A stretch of 64,000 nt of DNA from the NCBI GenBank assembly GCA_001913845.2, contig MKGP02000088.1:124001-188000 (forward strand). The letters are read 5' to 3'. The stretch comes from Limnothrix sp. CACIAM 69d (GTDB taxonomy: Bacteria > Cyanobacteriota > Cyanobacteriia > CACIAM-69d). How positions within the stretch are numbered: the first letter of the stretch is position 1; the number at the start of each line of letters is the position of its first letter. The position numbers were made by a program, and so were the translations under genes. The notes under the pieces are model-generated. The model had not been told where the DNA came from, made no database searches, and worked only from the letters and a program-made list of their open reading frames with translations. Positions 8,852-17,239 of this stretch are shown here, piece by piece.

Positions 8852-9223
8852 TTAATTGCGAGTCGGGCTGCTGGGGGTCACGCTAGCGCCGCCTTGGCCG
8901 TTTTGTTCCAATCGCTGCTGGCGCTGGCGCAAAAATTCATTGGCAGCATTGTCAATCCGTCCCGACTGTTGTTGATTGAAATCATCCAGGGTTTGCCCCG
9001 GAGCCAGCATGATATTGCGAATCAAGTCTTGGGCAGAAACGCCGGATCCTTGAAACACTTCATTGGGGCGCACATCACCGGACGACCCATTGGCATTCGG
9101 GTCACCCAGGGCCGAGGATTGGGCGATCGCGGGGTTGCTGCCCAAGGCCAGAATGCTCAAGATGGTGACGATCGAGGATCCCGACAACCAGGCGATCGAG
9201 GGAGCAATCGAGGGATGGCTCAT
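8852..9223 (-). CDS. Small exported protein of unknown function
   Basis: I do not recognise this 123-residue protein. The N-terminus looks like a cleavable signal peptide: a hydrophobic stretch (IVTILSILALGSNPAIA) ending at an AxA-type site before QSSALG. The mature part is small, Asn/Gln-rich and hydrophilic (DDFNQQQSGRIDN, RQRQQRLEQNGQ), with likely helical character and no Cys. The start codon overlaps the stop of the upstream gene by four bases (positions 9220-9223), so the two are translationally coupled. It is the last gene of the leftward ABC operon and may act in the periplasm or envelope. Confidence 0.72.
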   Translation of the reverse strand: MSHPSIAPSIAWLSGSSIVTILSILALGSNPAIAQSSALGDPNANGSSGDVRPNEVFQGSGVSAQDLIRNIMLAPGQTLDDFNQQQSGRIDNAANEFLRQRQQRLEQNGQGGASVTPSSPTRN

Positions 9224-9897
9224 GATTCGGCTAACTCCAATTCAGGGATATTAACGGGTTCGTTAGAATGCACCAGCAAATCGGACAGGGGAACCGCAAA
9301 CAGTGAATCCTGCTGAGGGTTACCGGAAGTGGCGCGAGCAACCATGGGCGATCGGGACTGGTTTTTTTCGTAGCCCACCAACAGCAGAGGTGTGCCCCCC
9401 ACATCGCCAATCACCCGTCTTTCACTGTGAGGCAAAAAGTCCGCCTTCGGTTCCCAGTGGTTGCGATTCACGATGTTGTCACGACGGCCGGCCCCCGCCA
9501 ACCCCGATCGCGGTGGATGGGTTGATGCGAACAGGCTAGCGTCTTCGATCGCATCCTGGCTGAGGTCAAGGCCCGGGCGATGGAGTTCCAAGGTCTGTCG
9601 CAGCCGGCCGCTGGTTTGGGCCAGCAGGGGCCCCCGCCGCTCCAGCAACAGGGACATGGTTTTGCGATCGGTTTCTAGGGTTCCGGCATCGGTCAAACTC
9701 GCAAAAATCTCCGCCGATTCTTGCCCCAACTCCAACAGGAGGAGCAACCAATCCGGCAAATTAGCGATTGCACCGGCCGCTTCACAATATTGTTGCAACC
9801 ATTCCGAGGCATGGAGGTAAGCGTATTCCCCCAGCATCGTGCGTCCATAGGGGGATGCTAAAAAGCAATCCAGCTTGTCTTTTAGATTCTGCTCCAT
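9220..9897 (-). CDS. Conserved-looking cytoplasmic protein of unknown function
   Basis: A 225-residue protein I cannot assign. The N-terminal half is predicted helical and rich in Leu (LPDWLLLLLELGQESAE), without a signal peptide or clear membrane span. The C-terminal half contains GDVGGTPLLLVGYEKNQSRSP and DSLFAVPLSDLLV, which look like short beta strands. It lies 33 bases after the ABC permease stop and overlaps the next gene by four bases, so it belongs to the same transcript. Its role may be linked to the exporter or its cargo, but nothing in the sequence names a function. Confidence 0.7.
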   Translation of the reverse strand: MEQNLKDKLDCFLASPYGRTMLGEYAYLHASEWLQQYCEAAGAIANLPDWLLLLLELGQESAEIFASLTDAGTLETDRKTMSLLLERRGPLLAQTSGRLRQTLELHRPGLDLSQDAIEDASLFASTHPPRSGLAGAGRRDNIVNRNHWEPKADFLPHSERRVIGDVGGTPLLLVGYEKNQSRSPMVARATSGNPQQDSLFAVPLSDLLVHSNEPVNIPELELAES

Positions 9898-9930
9898 GCC
9901 ACGTCTAGCCTGCTCCTGCGATCCAGTGCC

Positions 9931-10797
9931 CTATGCCATCCGCCGTTGCAGCAATGGCCGCACAAGCCCGATCGCCACCAAATCAAAAATGAATAGAACC
10001 CCGAGGGCCATACCAAAACTAACCGATCCAAAAGGCGCTTGCATGACAATGCTGCTAAAACTCCAGTCCGGATGCAGATAAAGGTAGCGAATGGGTTCGA
10101 TCGCGTAGCTCAAGGGATTCAACACCGCCACCCACTGCAGCCAACCGGGCATGAACGACAGGGGAGCCAAGGCCGTGCTGGCAAAGAGCAGGGGCAGGTT
10201 GGTGATAAAAATGGCGGCAATTAATTCCACATGGCCCGGCAGCGCAAAGGCCAGCCCCAAACTGAGGGAGGTGACCCCCGCCACCAACAGCAGCACGATC
10301 GCCCCAACCACGGCCAGCCCCGCCACCCCCGGCAGCCCAGCCCCCAAAACAGCCGCCGCAATCACGATCGCCACGGTTTGAATCAAGGCCAGCAAGCCAA
10401 TATACAGGGCCGAGGCGGTGATGATCGAAAAGCGCGACACCAAGGGGGCCACCAACAGCCGATTCAGAAAGCCAAATTCCCGATCGAACATCACCGGCAA
10501 GCCCGCATTCAGCGCCCCGCTAAAGGCCGCAAAGGCGATCGTCCCTGCCCCCAAAAACTGCCCATAGCCCACATGATCACCAAACAAATCGGCCGGGACG
10601 TTTTGGAACAGGGCCCCAAACAACACCAACCACATCAGGGGCTGAATCGTGCCGGCCACCAAGGTCACCGGCCGCCGTTGCAGTTGAATTAACAATCGCC
10701 GCAGCAAGGCCGCCGTTTCTTGCCAAAATTCCGCCAAGGGCGAGGGTTCCAGGGCGGGCGATCGGGTGGGACTGTCCGTGGGCAAAGTCGTGCTCAT
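9931..10797 (-). CDS. ABC-2 type transporter permease
   Basis: A 288-residue membrane subunit of an ABC-2 (DrrB/NodJ-type) exporter. About six hydrophobic segments are visible: one near PVTLVAGTIQPLMWLVLFGALF, then segments around GTIAFAAFSGAL, IITASALYIGLLALIQTVAIVIAAA, VVGAIVLLLVAGVTSLSLGLAFALP, LIAAIFITNLPLLFASTAL and a last one before the C-terminus. The signature region (PLSFMPGWLQWVAVLNPLSY) matches the family motif before the last helix. It follows the ATPase gene by 72 bases on the same strand, so the two form the exporter. The substrate is not evident; drugs, lipids and polysaccharides are all handled by this family. Confidence 0.93.
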   Translation of the reverse strand: MSTTLPTDSPTRSPALEPSPLAEFWQETAALLRRLLIQLQRRPVTLVAGTIQPLMWLVLFGALFQNVPADLFGDHVGYGQFLGAGTIAFAAFSGALNAGLPVMFDREFGFLNRLLVAPLVSRFSIITASALYIGLLALIQTVAIVIAAAVLGAGLPGVAGLAVVGAIVLLLVAGVTSLSLGLAFALPGHVELIAAIFITNLPLLFASTALAPLSFMPGWLQWVAVLNPLSYAIEPIRYLYLHPDWSFSSIVMQAPFGSVSFGMALGVLFIFDLVAIGLVRPLLQRRMA

Positions 10798-10869
10798 GAG
10801 ACTTAGGGAAATCTGGAGGGTAGGGGTGAATAGAGAGAACTGGAAACTCTGGAAGGAATGGTCTAGGGC

Positions 10870-11886
10870 CTAGCGCATATTTTGCTTGCGGGCCAGCTTG
10901 GGATCCCGATCGCCCGCTGCCAAATCCGCATCGAGCAATGTCCGGCCCGTCGCAGCCAGATAAACATCATCCAAACTCGGGCGCGATTGAGCAATGCCAA
11001 ACACCGGCAACCCCGCCTGCTCCAAGGCCTGCTGCACCAGGGTCAACCCCCGATCGAGATCATCCACCACCAAATTCAGCATATTTCCCTGGCTCCGGTT
11101 GATCATCGCATCCTTCACACAGGGCAGCGCCGTCAGCAGGGTTTGGGCCGTCTCCGCCTCGGCAGCGGGGGTAAACTCCCGAATGCGCAGGGAAATTCGA
11201 TCGCCCCCCAACCGAGCCTTCAACTCCGACGGTGTGCCCAAGGCAATCACTTGGCCCTGATCCAGAATGGCCACGCGATCGGCCAGCGCATCAATCTCTT
11301 CCAGGTAATGGCTGGTGATCAAAACCGTTGTCCCCCACTGGGGCAACTTCCGCAAAAACTCCCACACGGCCATCCGGCTTTCGATATCCAGCCCCGCCGT
11401 GGGTTCATCCAACACCAGCACATCTGGCTCGTGGAGCAGCCCCGTGGCCAAATCCAAGCGCTTGCGAATGCCGCCGGAATAGGTTCCCGTTTTGCGATCG
11501 AGCCAGTCACCCAGCCCCAGCAGATCCGCCATGGCTGCAATTCGCTGTCCGATCGCCTCGCGTCGCAAGTGATAGAGCGCGCCATGCAACTCCAGCATTT
11601 CCCGCCCGGTCAACACCTTGTCCAGCGCAGCATCCTGCGCCACATAGCCCAACCGCTTGCGGGCCGATCGAGGTTCCCGCAACACCGACACCCCCGACAC
11701 AAAAATTTCTCCCCCGTCCGGCTGGGCCAAGGTACAAAGACAGCGAATCGTGGTGGTTTTGCCCGCACCGTTGGGCCCTAACAGGCCAAAAATCTCGCCG
11801 GGTTTCACCTCCAGCGATACGTTATCAACGGCGGTAACATCGCCATAGCGTTTTTGTAGGTTCCGAATCGCAATTGCAGGGGTCAT
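10870..11886 (-). CDS. ABC transporter ATP-binding protein (DrrA type)
   Basis: The ATPase partner of the ABC-2 permease downstream. From ATG 11886 it is 338 residues; an upstream GTG would add 16 poorly conserved residues and is less likely. The Walker A motif (GPNGAGKTT), a Q-loop, the signature (YSGGIRKRLDLA), Walker B (VLVLDEPTAGLD) and the H-loop (ITSHYLEE) are all present. The C-terminal extension of about 100 residues after the ATPase domain (RISLRIREFTPAAEAE onward) is typical of DrrA-like proteins and ends with the SRPSLDDVYLAATGR block. It heads a leftward operon: ATPase, permease, 225-residue protein, 123-residue exported protein. Confidence 0.95.
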   Translation of the reverse strand: MTPAIAIRNLQKRYGDVTAVDNVSLEVKPGEIFGLLGPNGAGKTTTIRCLCTLAQPDGGEIFVSGVSVLREPRSARKRLGYVAQDAALDKVLTGREMLELHGALYHLRREAIGQRIAAMADLLGLGDWLDRKTGTYSGGIRKRLDLATGLLHEPDVLVLDEPTAGLDIESRMAVWEFLRKLPQWGTTVLITSHYLEEIDALADRVAILDQGQVIALGTPSELKARLGGDRISLRIREFTPAAEAETAQTLLTALPCVKDAMINRSQGNMLNLVVDDLDRGLTLVQQALEQAGLPVFGIAQSRPSLDDVYLAATGRTLLDADLAAGDRDPKLARKQNMR

Positions 11887-12335
11887 AGGCCGCGCGAGAG
11901 TCAGGGGCGATCGCCCGGCCCCAGGGTCTGACACCGTTGGATAGCAACCAGAACAGAGACCGGGGCTGGCAGGTAGCTAAAACAGCAGCCGAAAACCGGA
12001 GCAAGGCAAGACGAGCAGGATTTCTCAGGAGTAGTTCTCAAAGAAGACTTCTCAAGAAATGCCCAAGAAATGCCTTAGATCACCGAAAGGGGCTAGATCC
12101 TCCCCACCCAGGCGATCGCACCATCTCGCCATGACTCAACAAATCTTCAAACTGATGCGCAATCCATTCTAAACCGCTGGGCAACGGCCGGGGCCGTCGG
12201 CCCGCCAACCAACCCATCCTTAACCCCAGGGCCTGTCGTCATTACGCCAACCACCCTAGACAAGATGCTCAAGCCCCTTGCCCCCAAGATCTGCCAACGG
12301 CGAAATCAGGGTTTCAGGCGATTGAACCACAAGCC
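11887..12335. other. Intergenic stretch upstream of the ABC operon
   Basis: It should hold the promoter of the leftward ABC operon. The distal 110 bases are MITE-like copy C. The rest contains no recognisable gene, RNA or hairpin. Confidence 0.6.
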
Positions 12336-12338
12336 CTA
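12227..12338 (-). mobile_element. MITE-like repeat, copy C, at the 3' end of the DUF2325 gene
   Basis: A 112-bp copy inserted in the opposite orientation to copies A, B and D: its GAAACCCTGATTT segment is read on the minus strand. It starts GGGCCTGTCGTCATTA (flanked by CA rather than TA) and ends CACAAGCCCTA. The central palindrome is degraded. The TA at 12337-12338 plus the adjacent C give, on the minus strand, the TAG stop of the DUF2325 gene. Confidence 0.7.
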
Positions 12339-13361
12339 ACCCCCCAAGCGCTTCGCCAGCAACTTAGCCTTCAGCCCAAACTCGATCGTCTCCAGCAGCT
12401 TGGTCATCCCCGTGGTGTTCACCATCTCCGGCGCAATGCCCATTTTCTTGGCCGACTGAATCGCCTTTTCCGTCAAGGAATGGCTGGCATAACCGGTCAC
12501 AATAATCACCAAATCCGCGCTGGAGATGTGGCTTTCCCCCTGCTGCGCCATGTTCAGACCCGCTTGGGCCGTACACCAAACCAATTCCACCTTCGATTCC
12601 CGCAAGCGATTGCGCACCGCCGACTCCAAGCGATCGTGTCCCCCAAAAACCACCACCTTGCCCGCCAACTCCGAGTAGGGATTGGGGCGGCGCTCAGACG
12701 ATCGGTGCCGCGTTTGGGGCCGCACATCGGGACTGCGCTCCACCCGCGCCCGATTTTGCATCGCCTTTTCATAAATAAACATCAGCGTCTGTTCATCATT
12801 GCCCCGACGCTTGGCCACCGGCCCTTCTTCACTGTGTTGGTTAATTTGATCCATCAAGGCTTCCAGCACTTCCGTGAGGGCATCGATCGCCTTCAGGTCA
12901 TGCATATAACCCCGAATCGCCACGGCCGCATCCGTTGCGCTATAAAAATCCTGCTGGTCGCGAATCATGTCCAGCAGGTCTTCCCTTAGCTCATAGCGCC
13001 ACCGATTGGTTTGGTCTAGTAAGCGTTCCTCAATCAGTCGTTCTTCTTGCAAAATCAACTGCCGATCAGCCGCTTCTGAAGCCAAGCGCGGCGCATCCGC
13101 CAGTTGCTGCAAAATATCCGCTTCCTTTTCTTGGAGTTTGCGGCGGGTTATGCTGTCGCCAAACTCATCGGCCGGCAACTCTTTGAGGGTGGTTTGCACT
13201 TGCGCTAACACCGTGTTCAAGCGGGCTTCGATTTCCGCAAGGGCATGTTGATAGTATTCATCTCGCTGCTTTTCTAGGCGTTTCGCTTCTAGCTCGACCT
13301 TTGCTGCCGAAATCAGGTCTTGCACGGAACTTTCGAGTTCATTCAATTCTGTGATATCCAT
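12336..13361 (-). CDS. Coiled-coil protein with C-terminal DUF2325 domain
   Basis: A 341-residue protein in two parts. Residues 1-160 are strongly charged and helical, with heptad-like spacing (coiled coil) and many Glu/Gln/Arg. After a basic, Arg/Ser/Pro-rich linker (RHRSSERRPNP) comes a Rossmann-like DUF2325 domain of about 100 residues: VVVFGGHDRLESAVRNRL, then LVWCTAQAGLNMAQQGE, then SSADLVIIVTGYASHSL. DUF2325 proteins have no established biochemical role. The domain resembles nucleotide- or partner-binding receiver folds. The stop codon is provided by the end of repeat copy C, so the natural C-terminus may have been longer. Confidence 0.83.
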   Translation of the reverse strand: MDITELNELESSVQDLISAAKVELEAKRLEKQRDEYYQHALAEIEARLNTVLAQVQTTLKELPADEFGDSITRRKLQEKEADILQQLADAPRLASEAADRQLILQEERLIEERLLDQTNRWRYELREDLLDMIRDQQDFYSATDAAVAIRGYMHDLKAIDALTEVLEALMDQINQHSEEGPVAKRRGNDEQTLMFIYEKAMQNRARVERSPDVRPQTRHRSSERRPNPYSELAGKVVVFGGHDRLESAVRNRLRESKVELVWCTAQAGLNMAQQGESHISSADLVIIVTGYASHSLTEKAIQSAKKMGIAPEMVNTTGMTKLLETIEFGLKAKLLAKRLGG

Positions 13362-13620
13362 GGGAAGACTCCTAACACAAGGGATTGGGGATTAGGAAAT
13401 GGGCGGCCATTTTAAACATGACTTAATCCTATCGCTTCCCTTCAACGGTGCGTTATGGGCCACGGATCCAGTCCACCCCAGCAAGCATGGCTGAACTGGC
13501 GATCCGGCGCGGCATTCAGCATCGTTATCTAGCATTGGGTATGGCTGTCTAGCATTGGGTTATTGAACCTTGCCACGCATTCCCTTGTTTCTAAAACAAT
13601 TCCTCAGATCCCAAAAACCC

Positions 13621-14829
13621 ATGCTTTATCGACGGTTTGGGCGCACAGAGCTATCAATGCCGGTGTTTTCCTGTGGTGGAATGCGCTACCAACAGGCCTG
13701 GCAAGACCTCTCACCCACACAAATTGACGCGGCGGGCCAAGCCAATTTGGCCGCCACGATCGAGCGGGCCCTTGCTTTGGGCATTAACCACATTGAGACG
13801 GCCAGGGGCTATGGCAGCTCCGAGATGCAACTGGGTTGGGTGCTGCCGCAATATCCCCGTCAGGATTTGATTGTGCAAACGAAGGTGGGGCCTACTGCCC
13901 AGGTGGCCGACTTTGAGCGGGACTTTGAGCAGTCCATGGGCTACCTCAAGCTCGACTATGTGGACTTGCTGGGCATTCACGGGATTAACACCCGCGAGCA
14001 TTTGGACTGGACGTTGCGGCCGGGGGGCTGTCTCGATCGCGCCCGGCGCTGGCAGGCGGAGGGGCGAGTACGGTTCATTGGATTTTCTACCCATGGGCCC
14101 CTGGACGTAATTATGGAGACGATTCAGTCCAACCAATTTGATTACGTCAATTTGCATTGGTATTACATCAACCAAACCAACTGGCGGGCGATCGAGGCGG
14201 CCACCCAGTTGGATATGGGCGTGTTTATCATCAGTCCAGCCAATAAAGGGGGGCTGCTATACGAGCCATCGCCCAAATTGGTGGAACTCTGCAAGCCCCT
14301 GAGTCCGATGGTGTTTAACAATTTGTTTTGTTTAAGCCATCCGCAGGTACATACCCTGAGCCTGGGGGCCGCTCGGCCTAGCGATTTTGATGAGCATCTG
14401 AAAACCCTGTCCTTTTTGGATCAACCGGGCCAGTTGCTGCCCATGATTACGCGACGGTTGGAGCAAGCGGCGATCGAGGCATTTGATCGCGAATTTGGCC
14501 CCGGGGAAGGGAAGGCCTGGCTGCGCACTTGGGAACAGGGGTTGCCGAAGCCGGAAGAAGTGCCGGGCGAAATCAGTGTGCGGACGATCGTGTGGCTTTG
14601 GAATTTGGTGAAGGCCTTTGACATGGTGGCCTATGGCAAAATGCGCTACAACCTGTTGGGCAATGGGGGCCACTGGTTTCCAGGACAACGGGGCGATCGC
14701 CTGTCAGAGCTAGATTTGCGCCCCTGTTTAGCCCGCAGTCCCTATCCCGATCGGGTCTTGAATATTCTGACGGAGGCGCACCAGTTACTGGCGGGCGGGG
14801 CGGTGAAGCGCCTTTCGCAATCGTCTTAG
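13621..14829 (+). CDS. Aldo/keto reductase
   Basis: A 402-residue member of the aldo/keto reductase superfamily, NADPH-dependent oxidoreductases with a TIM-barrel fold. The start MLYRRFGRTEL is the usual first strand and sets the ATG at 13621. The HIETARGYGSSE segment is the family's active-site Tyr region (Glu replaces the commoner Asp), DLIVQTKVG carries the catalytic Lys, and LLGIHGIN the His. About 100 C-terminal residues extend beyond the barrel (HWFPGQRGDRLSELDLRPCLARSPY). In many bacterial relatives this extension binds Fe-S clusters through CxxCxxC motifs; here only one Cys is seen, so a cluster is unlikely. The substrate is unknown. A 12-bp tandem array starts directly after the stop. 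Confidence 0.92.
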   Translation: MLYRRFGRTELSMPVFSCGGMRYQQAWQDLSPTQIDAAGQANLAATIERALALGINHIETARGYGSSEMQLGWVLPQYPRQDLIVQTKVGPTAQVADFERDFEQSMGYLKLDYVDLLGIHGINTREHLDWTLRPGGCLDRARRWQAEGRVRFIGFSTHGPLDVIMETIQSNQFDYVNLHWYYINQTNWRAIEAATQLDMGVFIISPANKGGLLYEPSPKLVELCKPLSPMVFNNLFCLSHPQVHTLSLGAARPSDFDEHLKTLSFLDQPGQLLPMITRRLEQAAIEAFDREFGPGEGKAWLRTWEQGLPKPEEVPGEISVRTIVWLWNLVKAFDMVAYGKMRYNLLGNGGHWFPGQRGDRLSELDLRPCLARSPYPDRVLNILTEAHQLLAGGAVKRLSQSS

Positions 14830-14889
14830 CTGAGGTCTTGGCTAAGGTTTTAGCAGAGGTTTTTGTTGAGATTTTGGCGGAAGTTTTAG
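14830..14889. repeat. 12-bp tandem repeat, five units
   Basis: Five imperfect 12-bp units related to CTAAGGTTTTAG begin immediately after the aldo/keto reductase stop codon. Because 12 is a multiple of three, the minus strand would read a four-residue repeat (AKTS-like), but no real gene is supported there. Confidence 0.8.
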
Positions 14890-14921
14890 CGGGTGCCTGA
14901 TCATCAGTATTTTGGGAGACT

Positions 14922-15081
14922 GATCGTTGCACCAAGGCTCACGGGGACAAGGGGCTTAAGCCCCTTGCCTGGGTCAGATCTGAGGAGCAAGTGGCGGATC
15001 GTTGCACCAAGGCTCACGGGGACAAGGGGCTTAAGCCCCTTGCCTGGGTCAGGTCGGGGGAGCAAGTGGCGGATCGTTGCT
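14922..15081. repeat. 75-bp tandem duplication carrying the 20-bp palindrome
   Basis: Two nearly identical 75-bp units, starting at 14922 and 14997, each contain CAAGGGGCTTAAGCCCCTTG. A third unit begins at 15072 and stops after about 10 bases. The unit lies just downstream of the TerB-like gene and could also end its transcription by hairpin formation. Confidence 0.85.
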
Positions 15082-15104
15082 TCCGGTCTGCTCCTGATCG
15101 CGCC

Positions 15105-15587
15105 TTAGGACAGGTCAGTTTCTGCGAGCTTTTGAGCCAAGAACTCAATTAGGTCTTGCTTGGAAGCCCCGGCCTGATTGCTGTTCGATTCAATCCGTTT
15201 CACCACGTCCGGCGACAGGGCCAACAGCCGCACCAATTCGCCATAGGCAGCGGATTCTTCAGCATTAATCACCGCTTCATCGGGCGTGCGGGCGCTGGAG
15301 GCAATGGTTTCATAGGCCAATTCCAGGGCCAATTCTTTGTCCGCGTCGCTGGTGAGCTTGGGCACAATTTCCGCCAGGGGCAGATTTTGCACCAAATATT
15401 CTCGCAAGTCTTGTTTCAGTTCGATTGATTGTTGGCCGTCGCGAGCAAACAGTTGGCTGAAGCGATCGAGCATCACTTCAATTTCTTCGTCGGCCAAATG
15501 TCCGTCGGCCCAGGCCATGGCAGCAACCACCCGCAGCAGGTTCATTTGCTTGGGGGCGATCGGGGGAGGTGGTGGCGGTTTTAGCAT
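15105..15587 (-). CDS. TerB-family helical protein
   Basis: A 160-residue protein of the TerB (tellurite-resistance B) superfamily, all-helical proteins that bind metal ions and often accompany membrane or stress functions. The characteristic first helix-loop-helix is present: LLRVVAAMAWADGHLADEEIEVM, where the AWADG(H)xxxxE pattern supplies acidic ligands. A second acidic repeat (INAEESAAYGELVRLL) follows. The N-terminus starts with a poly-Pro stretch (MLKPPPPPPIAPK). No other ter genes are near, so a tellurite role is unlikely; many cyanobacteria carry such stand-alone proteins. It is divergent from the M20 amidohydrolase gene. Confidence 0.82.
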   Translation of the reverse strand: MLKPPPPPPIAPKQMNLLRVVAAMAWADGHLADEEIEVMLDRFSQLFARDGQQSIELKQDLREYLVQNLPLAEIVPKLTSDADKELALELAYETIASSARTPDEAVINAEESAAYGELVRLLALSPDVVKRIESNSNQAGASKQDLIEFLAQKLAETDLS

Positions 15588-15927
15588 GGTGGCTCCCTCC
15601 GGTTTGGGATCCGGTGATTAGCGCTGAATTCTCTTTTCGATCTAGCCAATGGCCAGGGCGATCGGGGAATTCTGGATCAATTCGCGATGGAAATTGATGA
15701 AAGTCCACAATTGGTCGTCACTGACCGTCACCTTGGGGGGATTGCATCAAGATTTATGGCAGATCCCAGGGTTTCCAGACCGAATATTGTTCGCATTTTC
15801 AGGGCGATCAGGCGGTTTGGGATTTCGCCCCGATCGCGATCGCTCTCCCGATCGCCATTCGTGCATGGCCCAACGGAAAAACTCTAAGCTAAGGTCTAAG
15901 AAAAATCTAAAAAGTATCTGAACTTCC
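15588..15927. other. Intergenic stretch between divergent TerB and M20 genes
   Basis: These 340 bases must contain both promoters. I see no RNA gene or strong inverted repeat beyond clustered CGATCG sites. An A-rich patch (15890-15920) lies directly before the M20 start. Confidence 0.5.
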
Positions 15928-17142
15928 GTGATTTCCACCTTACCCACCGCTCCAGGAATTGACCTATCGAAGTTACGGTTAGATGTGCGAAATTTGTTGC
16001 CGCAATTGGTGTCTTGGCGGCGACAGTTTCATCAATACCCAGAGTTGGGATTTCAAGAGGCCTTGACGGCCGCTTTTGTGAGCGATCGCCTGCGAGAGTG
16101 GGGCATTGATTACGAAGCGGGCATCGCCAAAACCGGCATTGTGGCGGTCATTGAAGGCAGCCAACCGGGGCCAACCATTGCCTTGCGGGCTGATATGGAT
16201 GCCTTGCCCGTACAAGAGCAAAACGAAGTGCCCTATCGATCGCGCCACGAGGGCAAAATGCACGCCTGCGGCCACGACGGCCACACGGCGATCGCCCTGG
16301 GCACGGCCTATTACTTGGCCCAGCATCGATCGCAACTGGCCGGAACGATCAAGCTGATTTTTCAGCCGGCCGAAGAAGGGCCGGGCGGCGCAAAGCCGAT
16401 GATCGAAGCCGGGGTGCTGCGCAATCCCGATGTGGATGCCATCTTTGGGCTGCACTTGTGGAATAACCTGCCGCTGGGCACAGTGGGCGTGCGGCCGGGG
16501 CCGCTGATGGCGGCGGTGGAGTTGTTTGCTTGCACCCTGTTCGGGAAGGGCGGCCATGGAGCCATGCCTCACCAAACGATCGACTCGGTGTTGGTGGGGG
16601 CGCAAATTGTCACGGCCCTGCAAACGATTGTGGCTCGCAACATTGACCCGATCGATTCGGCGGTGGTGACCGTGGGCGAATTTCACGCGGGCACGGCCAA
16701 AAACGTGATCGCAGATCAGGCCCGCTTGGCCGGCACAGTGCGCTATTTCAATCCGGCCCTGGAAGGGGTGATTCGAGAGCGGGTGGAGTCGATGATTGCG
16801 GGCATTTGCGCCGCCCACGGGGCCCGGTACGAACTGGACTATCAATCAATCTATCCGGCCACGGTCAACGACCCGGCCGCAGCCGATCGGGTGCGACGGG
16901 TGGCCGAAACGGTGATTGAAACCCCGATCGGGGTTGTGCCCAACTGCCAAACCATGGGCGGTGAGGATATGTCCTTTTTCCTGAAGGAAGTTCCCGGTTG
17001 CTATTTCTTTGTGGGGGCGGCCAATCCCGATCGGGGCTTAGCGTTCCCCCATCACCACCCCCGCTTTGATTTTGATGAAACGGCGCTGGCCATGGGAGTG
17101 GAGTTATTTTTGCGAATCATCGAATCTTTCGGCACACCGTAA
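15928..17142 (+). CDS. M20 family amidohydrolase / metallopeptidase
   Basis: A 404-residue zinc-dependent hydrolase of the M20D type, related to IAA-amino acid, hippurate and N-acyl-amino-acid amidohydrolases. The first metal-binding segment is RADMDALPV, then ACGHDGHTAIALG (His/Asp ligands), then the catalytic Glu pair in QPAEEGPGG, and His in GLHLW. The dimerisation (lid) domain contains GKGGHGAMPHQTIDS. The last ligand is His in AFPHHHPRFDFDE. The start is GTG at 15928; the segment from ISTLPTAPGIDLSKLRLD is usual for cyanobacterial members. The natural substrate is not known. It is a single gene, followed by a repeat fragment. Confidence 0.94.
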   Translation: MISTLPTAPGIDLSKLRLDVRNLLPQLVSWRRQFHQYPELGFQEALTAAFVSDRLREWGIDYEAGIAKTGIVAVIEGSQPGPTIALRADMDALPVQEQNEVPYRSRHEGKMHACGHDGHTAIALGTAYYLAQHRSQLAGTIKLIFQPAEEGPGGAKPMIEAGVLRNPDVDAIFGLHLWNNLPLGTVGVRPGPLMAAVELFACTLFGKGGHGAMPHQTIDSVLVGAQIVTALQTIVARNIDPIDSAVVTVGEFHAGTAKNVIADQARLAGTVRYFNPALEGVIRERVESMIAGICAAHGARYELDYQSIYPATVNDPAAADRVRRVAETVIETPIGVVPNCQTMGGEDMSFFLKEVPGCYFFVGAANPDRGLAFPHHHPRFDFDETALAMGVELFLRIIESFGTP

Positions 17143-17162
17143 ACTCAAATTCCTCAATCCCC

Positions 17163-17226
17163 GATCTTGCGCCTCCCGATCGGGGGTGCAAGGGGCTGAA
17201 GCCCCTTGTCTAGGGTTGTGCAGCCC
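17163..17226 (+). repeat. Fragment of the MITE-like repeat with core palindrome
   Basis: CAAGGGGCTGAAGCCCCTTG (17189-17208) is followed by TCTAGGGTTG, as in copy A, but the terminal inverted repeats are missing. It lies between the convergent M20 and cyanoexosortase genes, where the hairpin could serve as a bidirectional terminator. Confidence 0.6.
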
Positions 17227-17239
17227 CAGAAGCCGATCG

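Noticed and set aside
10863-10873. CTAGGGCCTAG at the end of the ABC ATPase gene, possibly an excision footprint of the MITE-like element
   Set aside because: It resembles TA plus element ends plus TA, but 11 bases are too few to tell from a chance palindrome.
14573-14935. Minus-strand open frame with AKTS-like repeats
   Set aside because: Mostly antisense to the aldo/keto reductase. The repeat peptide comes from the 12-bp array.
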